This document shows, piece by piece, positions 9,091 to 20,100 of a stretch of 64,000 nt of DNA. Made by a program: the position numbers and the translations under genes. The notes under the pieces were generated by a model. It ran no database searches, was not told the origin of the DNA, and saw only the letters and a program-made list of their open reading frames with translations. Every line of letters starts with the position of its first letter. The first letter of the stretch is position 1. Source of the stretch: Littorina saxatilis (lineage: Eukaryota > Mollusca > Gastropoda > Littorinimorpha > Littorinidae); assembly GCF_037325665.1 (NCBI RefSeq), contig NC_090261.1:59214089-59278088 (forward strand). The letters are read 5' to 3'.

Positions 9091-10166
9091 GGCGAAGAGA
9101 GACTTCTGCTATCGTCCCGTCATTCCTGTTGCGCTCGTCTCAGGTCAAAGTTGAGTGATCTGCTCTTCTTTTGTCGTGAGGTGGATTCGTGGTTTCAAAT
9201 TCTGAAATGTAAAGAACAAAAAATGAAAGTTTTTTTCGTGTAAAATAGATAAAGAGGCGGAATAGGTCAAAAGAAAGAAAGAAAAGAAAGAAAGAGGAAA
9301 GGAAAAGAAGAGAAAACATCTAAAAACCATCTAATCAACTAATGAATAAATGAATAGAAAGAATATATTAATTGATAAATAGGCCAATGAATGAATAAAT
9401 AAGGACGTACCTTGCAAGACAATGACAACTGAACAAACTGTTAACATTTAATTTTCAGACAGGAACAGCGACTATTCGTCCGCTGACATAGTCAAATCAT
9501 GCCAACGGAAACAATCATAATCAAGGTTATCTGTGCTAGCTCCCGAAGAGTCATTATGCTTACGTCCTTTAATCTATGTCTAAGTGGGTTCATGTGCAGT
9601 GGGCCTTCTCCCTCCCCTCCACCCTCTCTCGTCCCATTTCAATTGGTTTTCTTCTAACAAGATATTATTATGTTCGTGCAGTTCACCTCGTAGCTTTTGA
9701 ATGTTGCATATAATAATAAGATAACATAATAATGTCACAAACCAGCAAATCGTCCCGCGAATGCAGCCCCGCACCAAGCTCCATAATATGTAATCAACAA
9801 GAGAGATTGTGAATTGTTTGCCATAATTTGTTGCTGTGACTCCAACTTTACGCTAGTCTGGTGTGTATAATTATTTGACATACACATTCTGTAGCGGTTG
9901 ATACACGAGACAGGCGGTTTTGGGCCCGGCAGATGCCTATTTTTCAGTTGCCGACTATAAGCAAACTGTCCGCTCTTCCTATTACTATCTGGGACCACAC
10001 CGTGTTTACATCAGACACAAACGAGACACGAAAGAGTCGTAATGGTAGAAACTTTATCTAACTACAACTGGCTCGGGTCAAACAGATACCAACCAACCAC
10101 CACCCCCCCCCCCGAGAAAGTCTATATCGCAAGGCCGGAAACGGCGGGCATACGCACATTGACATA
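9091..10166. other. upstream region of the NRPS-like gene
   Basis: Contains an AAAGAAAG-rich tract at about 9270-9320, AATGAATAAAT runs to 9400, and otherwise unique-looking DNA. A C-run lies at 10100-10113. No coding exon, TATA box or RNA gene was recognised. A 5'-UTR exon and promoter of the minus-strand gene should lie in or beyond this stretch. Confidence 0.4.
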
Positions 10167-10413
10167 AGGCAACAACAACAAAAATAGTCTGTTTACGGTA
10201 ACATAGGCCCAAAAAAATAGGGTCGGTAGGTCGGGAATTTTTTTTTTTCATTTTTTTAAAAACATATGTTTAACTTTAAGTTATTTTGCCAAACAACAAA
10301 GACTTTTTTTTCTCCCATCAAACGCCAAAAAAAAAAAGTCTAGGGTCGCGCGAAAAAATAGGGTCGGTAGGTTGGTCGGGATACCGTAAACAGACTTTTT
10401 GGTTTTTTTGCCT
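10167..10413. mobile_element. foldback MITE, family A copy 2
   Basis: Ends carry AGTCTGTTTACGGTAAC (10186 on) and its inverse finishing near 10397, bounded by AGGCAA and TTGCCT. Both arms contain AATAGGGTCGGTAGG. Same layout as the copies at 2330 and 18155, with different outer sequence. No coding capacity. Confidence 0.75.
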
Positions 10414-10796
10414 AATCAAAACATGCCGTACCGCCTCGCCATTCATTTTGTGATCTTCACGTGTTCGTGAGAAGTGAACGTTTAACCTCTACCGAGTAGG
10501 TTTGCTCAGTACGCTAAGTATAATCACTGACAAGTTCAAGGGCGAATTTTTAAAGATATATTCCTTCTGGTGTAAGCGATCATGATCACCAATAGAGATC
10601 TGTGCGGATGTTGGTTTTTTTACGGAATAAGAGCATTCTTCAACTTAAATACGTGCCAAAACTCAACAGCTTAGTTGCTTTCTGTGCAAAGATGGAATTT
10701 TGGAATGTTGCTGTTAAAATAATTTTGCAATTAGTGACACATATGTCAATCAGCTGAAATAATTTAGCTAGCAAAATCGAACTCTAGTTTTTACAT
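10414..10796. other. unassigned intergenic DNA
   Basis: AT-rich sequence without recognisable gene or repeat signatures. Confidence 0.4.
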
Positions 10797-10874
10797 TTAG
10801 TCAAGCTTTGACTAAATGTTTTAACATAGAGGGGGGAATCGAGACGAGGGTCGTGGTGTATGTGTGTGTCTGTG

Positions 10875-10905
<31 letters not shown>

Positions 10906-11268
10906 GTGTGTGTGAGTAGAGCGATTCAGACTAAACTACTGGACCGATCTTTATGAAATTTGACATGAGAGTTCCTGGGTATGATATCCTCAGACGTTTT
11001 TTTCATTTTTTTGATAAATGTCTTTGATGACGTCATATCCGGCTTTTCGTTAAAGTTGAGGCGGCACTGTCACGCTCTCATTTTTCAACCAAATTGGTTG
11101 AAATTTTGGTCAAGTAATCTCCGACGAAGCCCGGACTTCGGTATTGCATTTCAGCTTGGTGGCTTAAAAATTAATTTATGACTTTGGTCATTAATAATCT
11201 GAAAATTGTATTTAAAATTATTTTTTTATTAAACGATCCAAAAACAATTTCATCTTTTTCTTCGTCAT

Positions 11269-11345
<77 letters not shown>

Positions 11346-12262
11346 GTGTGTGTGTTTATTTGTGTGTGTGTGTGTGTGTGTGTGTGTTTATTTTTGTGGG
11401 TGTGTGTGTGTGTGTATGTGTGTGTTTGTTTATTGGGTTTTTTTTACTAAATGTTTTAACGTAGAGGGGGGAATCGAGACGAGGGTGTGGTGTGTGTGTG
11501 TGTGTGTGCGTGTGTGTGTGTAGAGCGATTGAGAGTAAACTACTGGACCGATCTTTATGAAATTTGACATGAGAGTTCCTGGGTATGACATCCCCGGATG
11601 TTTTTTTCATTTTTTCGATAAATGTCTTTGATGACGTCATATCCGGCTTTTTGTAAAAGTTGAGGTGGCACTGTCACACCCTCAATTTTCAATCAAATTG
11701 TTTGAAATTTTGGCCAAGCAATCTTCGACGAAGGCCGGGGTTTGGTATTGCATTTCAGCTTGGTGGCTTAAAAACTAATTAATTAATTAATTAATTAATG
11801 ACTTTGGTCATTAAAAGTCTGAAAATTGTAATTAAAATTATTTTTTTATAAAACGATCCAAAATTACTTTCATTTTATTCTTCGTCATGTTCTGATTCCA
11901 AAAACATATAAATATGTTATATTCGGATTAAAAACAAGCTCTGAGAATTAAAAATATAAAAATTATGATTAAAATTAAATTTCCAAAATCGTTTTAAAAA
12001 CCATTTCATCTTATTCCTTGTCGGTTCCTGATTCCATAAACATATAGATATGATATGTTTGGATTAAAAACACGCTCAGAAAGTTAAAACGAAGAGAGGT
12101 ACAGTAAAGCGTGCTATGAAGCACAGCGCAACCGCTACCGCGTCAAACAGGCTCGTCACTTTCACTGCCTTTTGCACTTGCGGCGGACTACGTTCAGTTT
12201 CATTCTGTGAGTTCCACAGCTTGACTAAATGTAGTAATTTCGCCTCACGCGACTTGTTCCTT
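10797..12262 (+). repeat. dispersed repeat family B, two tandem partial copies
   Basis: A copy starts at 10797 (TTTAGTCAAGCTTTGACTAA). A second starts near 11445 with the same GAGGGGGGAATCGAGACGAG, GACCGATCTTTATGAAATTT and TGATGACGTCATATCCGGC blocks. It runs through GAGGTACAGTAAAGCGTGC to CTTGACTAAATGTAGTAATT at about 12240. The family recurs in reverse at 63526-64000. The GTCAAGC/GCTTGAC ends suggest inverted termini. Each copy carries a TG/TGTC microsatellite at the same internal place. Class not established; a non-autonomous DNA element is likely. Confidence 0.7.
11272..11428. repeat. TG microsatellite inside repeat family B
   Basis: Near-pure (TG)n with a few TATG and TTTA interruptions. 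Short open frames here are microsatellite translation, not genes. Confidence 0.95.
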
Positions 12263-12277
12263 TTTTTTCCCCCTCCA

Positions 12278-12279
12278 CC

Positions 12280-12317
<38 letters not shown>

Positions 12318-12327
12318 GAGTATGAAT

Positions 12328-12408
<81 letters not shown>

Positions 12409-12907
12409 CATCCCACAAAGAGAAACTTGAAAGCGCAATAATAACTGGCGAGCCCGGAGTAAGGACGGTCCTAGCTGTGGCTCTGACTCATAACCTTGAC
12501 TGACTTATAGCATCCTGCTCAATACTAAAGACCGTGTTACATAGTCGTTTTTTCGTTAGTTTCGGTCCGGTTGATTTTTCTTCTACTGGCCATTGTCGTA
12601 TTACAGACACAAGTGACAAGCATTTGCCAGGAATCAGATGTTCTTGCAGTAAATGTTTACTTAATTTGTGTTAGATGTACTTGACATCAAACTGCATTAC
12701 AGACGTATTACATAGTTTACATAATTTATCACCGGTTTCCTATCCGCTTGACTTAGATTTTTCACCATTTTCCATTCTTGTATCAATGTGGATTTTTTGT
12801 TTCTGTTAAAAAACTGATTTTAAACAGACAGTTTAAAAGTGAGAGACTTTAAGTGCTTTTGTGTGTCTGAGCTTTGAAGCAGCAGGAAATTGCCGCATTT
12901 TCTTCAA

Positions 12908-12984
<77 letters not shown>

Positions 12985-13345
12985 CACAGATAGACACACA
13001 ATGATACATTTTAAAAATTTAAAATTAAAAGAGAGAGAGAGAGAGAGACAGAGAGAGAGAGACAGAGCGAGCGAAAGAGGGAGGAAGAGAGAGAGAGAGA
13101 GATAAAGAGAGAGAGAGATAAAGAGAGAGAGAGATAAAGAGAGAGAGATATATAAAGAGAGAGAGAGAAAGAGGGAGGAAGAGAGAGAGAGAGAGAGCGA
13201 GCGAGAGACAGAGCGAGCAAGAGACAGAGAGAGACCGCTGAGAAAGAGGGAGGAAGAGAGAGAGAGATAAGAGAGAGAGAGAGAGATAAAGGGAGAGAGA
13301 GATAAAGAGAGAGAGAGAGAAAGAAAGAGAGAGAGAGAAAGAACA
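12278..13345. repeat. CA and GA microsatellite cluster
   Basis: (CA)n at 12280-12316, (GA)n at 12330-12406, (GA)n at 12911-12980, and a long impure GA/GATAAA/GAGGAA array at 13030-13345. Between 12407 and 12910 the sequence is unremarkable. The open frames in this block are purely low-complexity. Confidence 0.9.
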
Positions 13346-14837
13346 AGAACAAGTCTTTATTTAACGAGGGTAATAGTGAGGACAGGGGAGGCTACCGCTC
13401 CTTTCACAGCAGACTCTGCACCCGAGTTGTTGGCCGGTTGATTGTGGAATTCTGTTTGTGATGGGGTCTGGTGGTTTCCGATTGTCTGTATGTTCATGGA
13501 AACTTCCCTTCGGGTTTGCATAACAGTTTTTATAGGGCTAAGAAATTAGCCCTAACATTTTCAATCCTGTTTGATTGCACTTCGCCTCCCGAGGTGATCG
13601 TAGTGTTACGGCACTCGGTTACATCTGGCGCTTGCGAGCAGGGATGGGACTCGGCATGATATGTTCAGGTAATGGCATAATGTGACCACTGAACATTTTC
13701 GTGCTGTTCCCATTCTGCGAACTTGGGATGGACAGTGGTCCCCTCGGAACTTCGGGACGAAGTTCATTCAAACGGGGGCGATTGTGACAGGGGAGGCTAC
13801 CGCTCCTAAGGCCTTTCACAGCAGACTCTGCACCCGAGTTGTTGGCCTTTAAGTCAACACCGGTTGATTGTGGAATTCTGTTTGTGATGGGGTCTGGTGG
13901 TTTCCGATTGTCTGTATGTTCATGGAAACAGACCTGTTTACCCTAAACCCGAGGCAAGAGTACTTTCCCAAAAAGTTGAGTGTATTTTTCATAAAGTTGG
14001 TGTACTTTGCAAGCAAAGCCATATGGGCTAGGGAAAATGTACGCCGCGTGGGTGCAAACGTGTTTGTGTAAGAATGGCATGTCTTGTGAACACCTTCAGA
14101 ATTTAACTCCTTCCAATACAACAGGGATAAAACAATTTTATTTACCTGTCAGTTTATAGCATTTTATTACCATTTTAGTGAACCATATCACTAGCAGACC
14201 AATATGGGCTGATTGTAGGTGATCCTCTAAATGTTATAATGGTATGACAGAGACCCTTTTTATTTATCACTCTAAAATTAAGAAAGACAAACTAAAACTT
14301 TGAACTAAAAACTTCAGCTAGGTTGACTTATTCTAAGGAGTGACAATTTTTATTTTTAACAATAAAACCCATTACCATGCTAAATACCGAAAAGCCATCT
14401 TTGTCGGGGGTGGGAATACAGGCACCACCCACCTTCTGAAAATGACATGTGCTCAGCTCGCTTGAAACTTACATGGTAAAAGTTCCGAGGAATGACTCAA
14501 AATGAAATTCTGTGACTCAGTTTACTTCAAATGCAGTTTTAGATTATTTCCTTATTGTCTTATGTTGATAATGAATCTGACCCTATCTAGTTAGTAGACA
14601 GGACAAAGCAAAGCAAAAGAGTTGTTGAACCTGATGTGAGAGTGTTGCGTGAGGACCTGTCAGCTGTTAATATTCATGATGTCAAGTGTGTGATTGGCTG
14701 CATGAGGTCATGTGCATAAGGTCACACCAGCCTCGGTTCAATCCCGTCCCCGTTGGCTGTTCTGTCTAGTAGAGTTGCGTAGTCAGTTCGAATTTTATTT
14801 TGGTCGAAATAAACTGCATGGTAATAAAACCGTTATT

Positions 14838-14932
14838 TCTAATATGCTGACTGTTAGCAAATGATAACAGACATGTCTCGTAAATTATATCCAAATGAGC
14901 CTTGCTAACAGTAACAGTCAGCATATTATAAA
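14838..14932. mobile_element. small foldback element
   Basis: TAATATGCTGACTGTTAGCA at the left is mirrored by TGCTAACAG...CAGTCAGCATATTA at the right, giving a hairpin of about 95 bp nested inside the hAT relic. No coding content. Confidence 0.6.
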
Positions 14933-14933
14933 C

Positions 14934-15602
14934 TAGCAGTCAGGCCCGGCTTCGCCCGGGTGTTTCTGCTCTCCCCTCTCTCAGAAACCTCTCGAATCTT
15001 ATTCAATGTGGATAAGAAAAATGACAGTGTGAGCTCATACATTTGGATGTATAGGCAAGGCAAGTTTCTATTTGGTTCAACGTGTTCTTCGTGATTTGTT
15101 TACCCCTTCTCACACCCACTGTAGTTACCGTCTGATCAAAGCACGCATACCTCATGAGTGAGCGCGTCATACCTTTTTGAACAGGGGAGAGAAATCTGTA
15201 AATTCTCGTGATCTTTCACTGAGGCGATCGTTATTCGCGATGATCTGGAAGGCAGGGAGGGTGAGCAGGGGGGGCGGGATGATTGCGGGCGGGGGTAACC
15301 CTTGAGAATGACACGGTATACTGGTTTGATGAGTTACCTCCCTTCCGTGGGTGACAAAGCATGACTTACCTCCCTTGCACTATATAGACTGTATTGATAG
15401 ATGGGGAGGGTAATTATCCGAGGAAGGAAACAATGTCTGAAGAAACTAAAACCCAGGTGCACATTTGTGGGTCCAGGGCAGTGTGCATGCAAAATATCTT
15501 GTGCTTATCTTTTGCCATCTCTGAGATATGGCGACCACAGATAGACAAACACACACACACACACACAGACAGACACTCTCTTTTATTTATATGTATAGAT
15601 AA
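14934..15602 (+). mobile_element. RTE/SINE-like fragment
   Basis: Begins ACTAGCAGTCAGGCCCGGCTTCGCCCGGG and ends ACACACACAGACAGACACTC...TTTATATGTATAGATAA. The CCCGGCTTCGCC head and CAGACAGACA...TATA tail match the layout of the copies at 29274 and 42190. Body diverged, no open frame. Confidence 0.5.
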
Positions 15603-16436
15603 CTAATAATAACCAGTGTCTTCCAAACAGATTGATAATGAAAAGATGAAGTTCGTGAAATAACATCTGCGGTTGACAGTGGCAAGTTCATTTTTACAAT
15701 CATCTTCGAAAACATTGCTTCAGCGCGGACTACAGCCTTTTCTTCTGGCAGTATTTGCTTTGCGGGAATGAACTTCATAATTTCTTGGCAGCTTTCAGTG
15801 GATTTCTTTGTAGCAAATTTGTCCAGGTGAGTTTTGGAACTGCAGTGTCGTTCGATGTCATATTTCCCAGCATGGGCAACGGAGAAATCTGATTTACAAT
15901 ACTTGCCGTGTGCATGACTTTTTTTCCCATAGTAGACTCCACAATTTCTGGCTCTTTCTTATATTTCTCCAAGAAAATCTGCTGCTTCTGCTGTTTAGAC
16001 TTGGTACAGTCATCCAAAACTGGCACATTTTTCCGCTTCATTTTGCCACGATTGTCCAGACGATCGCACGTGCCAACAACTGAACAATGTTTCCACAGCT
16101 GAAGACTCACTGTCATGGTTATCTCCCTTCGACCGAAAACGGTATCAGTTGTACCATTCCGTAATCAGCACACCAACACCGGAAAACGTATTCTAGACTT
16201 TTTCTTAGGCGTATTTTGTGCGTGTGTCGCGTATTTGTGTACCGATAATTATTTGGCGTACAAAATACGCCCAAATCGTACTGGTCAACAGGTCTGTCCA
16301 GGAAACCTTCGGGTTTGCATAACAGTTTTTATAGGGCTAAGAAATTAGCCCTAACATTTTCAATCCTGTTTGATTGCACTTCGCCTCCCGAGGTGATCGT
16401 AGCGATACGGCACTCGGTTACAATAGAGTAAGCAGT

Positions 16437-16602
16437 GATCTTGTCCAGTAACTCTTTCACATACAGTATACTTCTGACCATCAGAAGCCCTTTCCCTGCC
16501 GATACTCCTAAAACCATCCCCTGTCCCTCCCTGATTCTGAGAACTAGCGCTGCCAGCAAAGAAACCGGAAGCCGTCACTCCTTGACTTCGAACAGCTTGA
16601 AC

Positions 16603-16603
<1 letters not shown>
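16437..16603 (-). pseudogene. partial tandem copy of the last ZNRD2 exon
   Basis: About 165 bp nearly identical to 17300-17455: the blocks TGTCCAGTAACTCTTTCACA, TGACCATCAGAAGCCCTTTC and AGCGCTGCCAGCAAAGAAAC are shared without gaps apart from a 5-bp insertion near 16464 and a few substitutions. It encodes the SQGVTASGFFAGSASSQNQG segment of ZNRD2. There is no splice-site context of its own, and a GA array begins immediately at its edge (16604). It lies 3' of the ZNRD2 stop codon and may be in its 3' UTR. Confidence 0.85.
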
Positions 16604-16653
<50 letters not shown>

Positions 16654-17176
16654 GGGGTTGGAGAGAGTGAGTCAACCCGAAAAGAAAAGCCGGATAGCAA
16701 TATTGACTTAACAACTGTGTCAGTGTGGGTGAAAGACTACACGCTACCAGCCAGTACAGGGGCGGTGGCTGTGTGTGTTTTCACCGTGAGAGCTTCGCTC
16801 ATAACTTATTTTTTACTTTTTTAAATTTTTTATAGCATCATTGCTTGAGCATCTCACGACGGCTACAATGTTAGACCTGTGTCCGGGACGCTTTAAAACT
16901 GCTCGCAAAGGCAAAAGAAGTTTCGTTCAGGGAGAAGTCCTTACTTGTTCACTGCTATCCAGATAGTACTGGTTTGCCAGGTAATAAAAACAAGTAAATG
17001 AGATTTAACATGCAAGCAGAACCACAAACACCCAAAAATCTCATGCAAATATCTGAATTTTTGTTCTTTTTCATTTTTCCCCCCGCTTCAACACAGAAAT
17101 ATTTGAGTTACAAATGGGACGCTGAAATTAAAAAAATTCAAATTATCATGCCGTTATCACATTTTTCTCATTTCTT
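16604..17176. other. GA microsatellite and ZNRD2 downstream DNA
   Basis: (GA)n at 16604-16648, then AT-rich sequence probably including the 3' UTR of the minus-strand ZNRD2. No second gene recognised. Confidence 0.5.
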
Positions 17177-20100
17177 TCAAGAATCTAAAGCAGCTCGAAC
17201 ACTAGAGAGAGCCTCAGCGGATGCTTTGATCAACTGGCACAGCTGAATGCTATATTCCACGTTTCGTGTGGCTCGCAGTTCGGCCACTGCCCAGTCCATT
17301 TTGTCCAGTAACTCTTTCACATACTTCTGACCATCAGAAGCCCTTTCCCTGCCGATACTCCAGAAACCATCCCCTGTCCCTCCCTGATTCTGAGAACTAG
17401 CGCTGCCAGCAAAGAAACCGGAAGCCGTCACTCCTTGACTTCGAACAGCTTGAGGGGCACCTGGCACGGTTGTTGATGTGATTTCAGCATGTCCGCTCGG
17501 CGCGTCTTGGAACTGTGAAGAGTTGTGGAGCAGACTTCGCTGGTTGGAGGTCTGTGAGTGCGCAGCATCAGGTGTAGACGGCACCGCGACGATCTCACGC
17601 TCTCTGGCCAGAGCCAAGGCGGCTGCGGGGTTTGTTACTGGACAAGATTTAAACACAGGAATAAAATGTGGAGGTAAAATTGTAAGGCAAGGCAATATTT
17701 ATTTCAAAACCCACTAGGGTTACTTGAATTTGAAACTAAAGTGAAAAAAAATTACAATAAAAACAACAACAAAAAGGAATGCAATAATGGGACACCCTTT
17801 GTAATTAATAACAAGAAATAGGTCAAGCTGGATTATAACTAATCAAATATAATCACCATTGTGTTAACAGGACAAGCATTACGATATAATAAACCTGAGA
17901 AGTGCACAATCATTGGATAACTTACTAATAACTGTTACTCATAGCTGCCAACTCCTGTGAAGCCCAAAGAGTGGCATAATGCTGCATTTTGGAATTTTTA
18001 GCGTACCAATTGGTGTTTAAGAGTAGCATTGTCTTGAATTTGAATCGCACCCCGCATTATGCGAGGTTTGCCTTGGACTTGGGAGTGAGAGACAGTGTCT
18101 CGGTAACCTACACATCCAAGAACGTTTTCCAAGTCGATCAAAGAGAATACGCTAAGGCCAACATAAAAAAGTTGTATGTTTCTGGTAACATGGCTAAAAA
18201 AAAATAGGGTAGGTAGGTAGGGATTTATATTGTTTTTATTTTTTATTTTTTTTGGTCAGGGTAGAAAATAACTATACAGTGACGCAAAGAGACTGGACTT
18301 ACTATACAAAGAGAAAGACAACACATTACAAAACAAATGAGACAAAAGGGATGCGGGGTTATCCCCCTTGTGTCGTCTGCCGTCTGTTACTTTCGTTTTG
18401 ACGCTTTTTTTTTTCTTTTTACAAATGCAATAAAAAAAAAGTCTAGGGTTGGCGGGAAAAAACTAGGTAGGGTCGGGTGACCAGAAACATACAACTTTTT
18501 TTTGTTGGCCTAACCAAGACTACAACGCGAAAAGTAGAAACGACGTTCTCGATTGGATGTACGACAAAACCGTCCCCTGACTGGATCAGACCTTTTCATC
18601 ACAAGCGCAGTTTTTAATGACTGCTGCTGATTTTCGAGTGATAAGTGGAAATTTTGCATACTTATAATTTTTTGTTTGAGCGTAGCAGTTTTGGGCTTAG
18701 CGTAACAGCATAACAATTGCTGTAAAATCGTGGCATGCTACGCTGAAATCGTAGCAGTTGGCAGCTCTGGTTACTTCAAAGTTTCTACTTGCCTGAAGGA
18801 CAGGTACTAATTTGTTTTATTTATTGCAAAGGTTGGTAAAGCAGGTGCTCTCTAACTTTGGGAGATTGACGAGCATACGCAAAAGTATGTTATCCCTCTT
18901 TACGAAAGGTTTGCATGTTTGCAGCATCTGTCAAGGTCAAACACGTTAAAAAATCTCACATTGAAGCAAACAATTGTTGCCTTGATTATACAATTCAAGA
19001 CTTCTAAATAAAAAGAAAACACACCAGTAACCAGGTTAGGTACAATTATATCTATAACCAATATTTATAATAATTCAAGACTTCTTCCTTTTTAAGACCT
19101 TGATCTGTCCATAGACCATTTATCCTGGACCGCCAACTAGGTCTTTCTCCGCTCTTTCTCTCTATTACGAGGTAGCGGCCTCTCGCATTTAGGAACCTAC
19201 GCTTACATGGCCTTTCAGAAATCAGAGGGATGTCATATCCGGTGTCAATTGTAAACATGGACGAAGTTGCCGAGGTAAGTTCTGAAAATGCTAAAATAAA
19301 CTCAGCTAAAGTGCATATGGAACATGTTTTTCGATGAGTTTTGTTAAGTTTAGTTTGGGGTTTTGCAAAATCCAGTTCATTGTCACCTCCCATTGTCACA
19401 AATAACTGGAGCGTGCTTTCTTTTCACTGTCTTCAAATCGCTGGCCTTTCAAACCGGACACTAAGCGCCCCTGAAAGTCGAGTGTCGTAACCTCGAAGGG
19501 TCACAGAACGAGTTGGCGGTCCAGGCTATTTGTCTATGATCTGTCAGATGTTTTTTCATAGCCTCTGTAAATTTACCTCCATTTTAAGACTTCCTCCCTT
19601 TTAAATCCTGTTTTTTCTCAGATTTTTTTTAGATCTTTAGAGGGGGGTTACATCTTACACAAGGCATGCATGAAAAAACTGGTCAACAACTCGCTATGGC
19701 TGCTGAGTTCTCCCAGTGAACACACAACATTTCAACATGAATTTCTGTTCAAGATATTACTTAATAAACCAACATATTATCAGTATCAAAACTGTAACAA
19801 CAACAAAATGTCATTTATTCATACCTGGATTGTCTTTGTCAGCATCTGAGTCGAGTTCTGAGCATGCAATGCAGTAGTTTACTCCCTGCTTTGTCTGCAG
19901 CAATATTGTCTGAACAAATAACAGAAACAAACAATTTATGAAACTGTGTGGATCTGGACAATAATTCAGACTGATGCACGTGATACAGTGGAACACTGTC
20001 AATATCGTATTTTTTCCTCAAAACGATTGTTCTGAGCAGGCTTTGAGGTCTGGATAATTATATGTGTGCTCTATAATTATTACTATGTATTATTATCTTT

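Larger units (their letters stand above)
13929..16296 (-). mobile_element. hAT-like DNA transposon relic inserted in the LTR
   Basis: Starts CAGACCTGTTTACCC and ends with the inverse GGTCAACAGGTCTG. On the minus strand around 15750-15900 a frame reads YCKSDFSVAHAGKYDIERHC, a BED/TTF-type zinc-finger signature common at the N-terminus of hAT transposases. The open frame at 15775-16116 is the upstream part in another frame, so the gene is frameshifted. The catalytic core is missing. The same ends and the same finger type occur at 40833-41509. The flanks show only an imperfect duplication. Confidence 0.65.
13379..16422 (+). mobile_element. broken short LTR element (fossil), split by a hAT insertion
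   Basis: Left repeat about 13379-13623. A second copy starts at 13783 (TGTGACAGGGGAGG) and is split into 13783-13928 and about 16297-16422. The left repeat ends TTACA and is followed by TGGCGCTTGCGAGCAGGG, a primer-binding-site-like stretch. The second is preceded by a purine tract (AACGGGGGCGAT). A 4-bp ATAG flanks the outer ends. Internal DNA is only about 160 bp with no coding region, so the element is broken or TRIM-like. Family uncertain, perhaps Ty3-like from the layout. Confidence 0.6.

Noticed and set aside
11178-11640. Val/Cys repeat frames on both strands
   Set aside because: Translation of a (TG)n microsatellite.
12890-13352. Arg/Glu and Leu/Ser repeat frames
   Set aside because: Translation of a (GA)n array.
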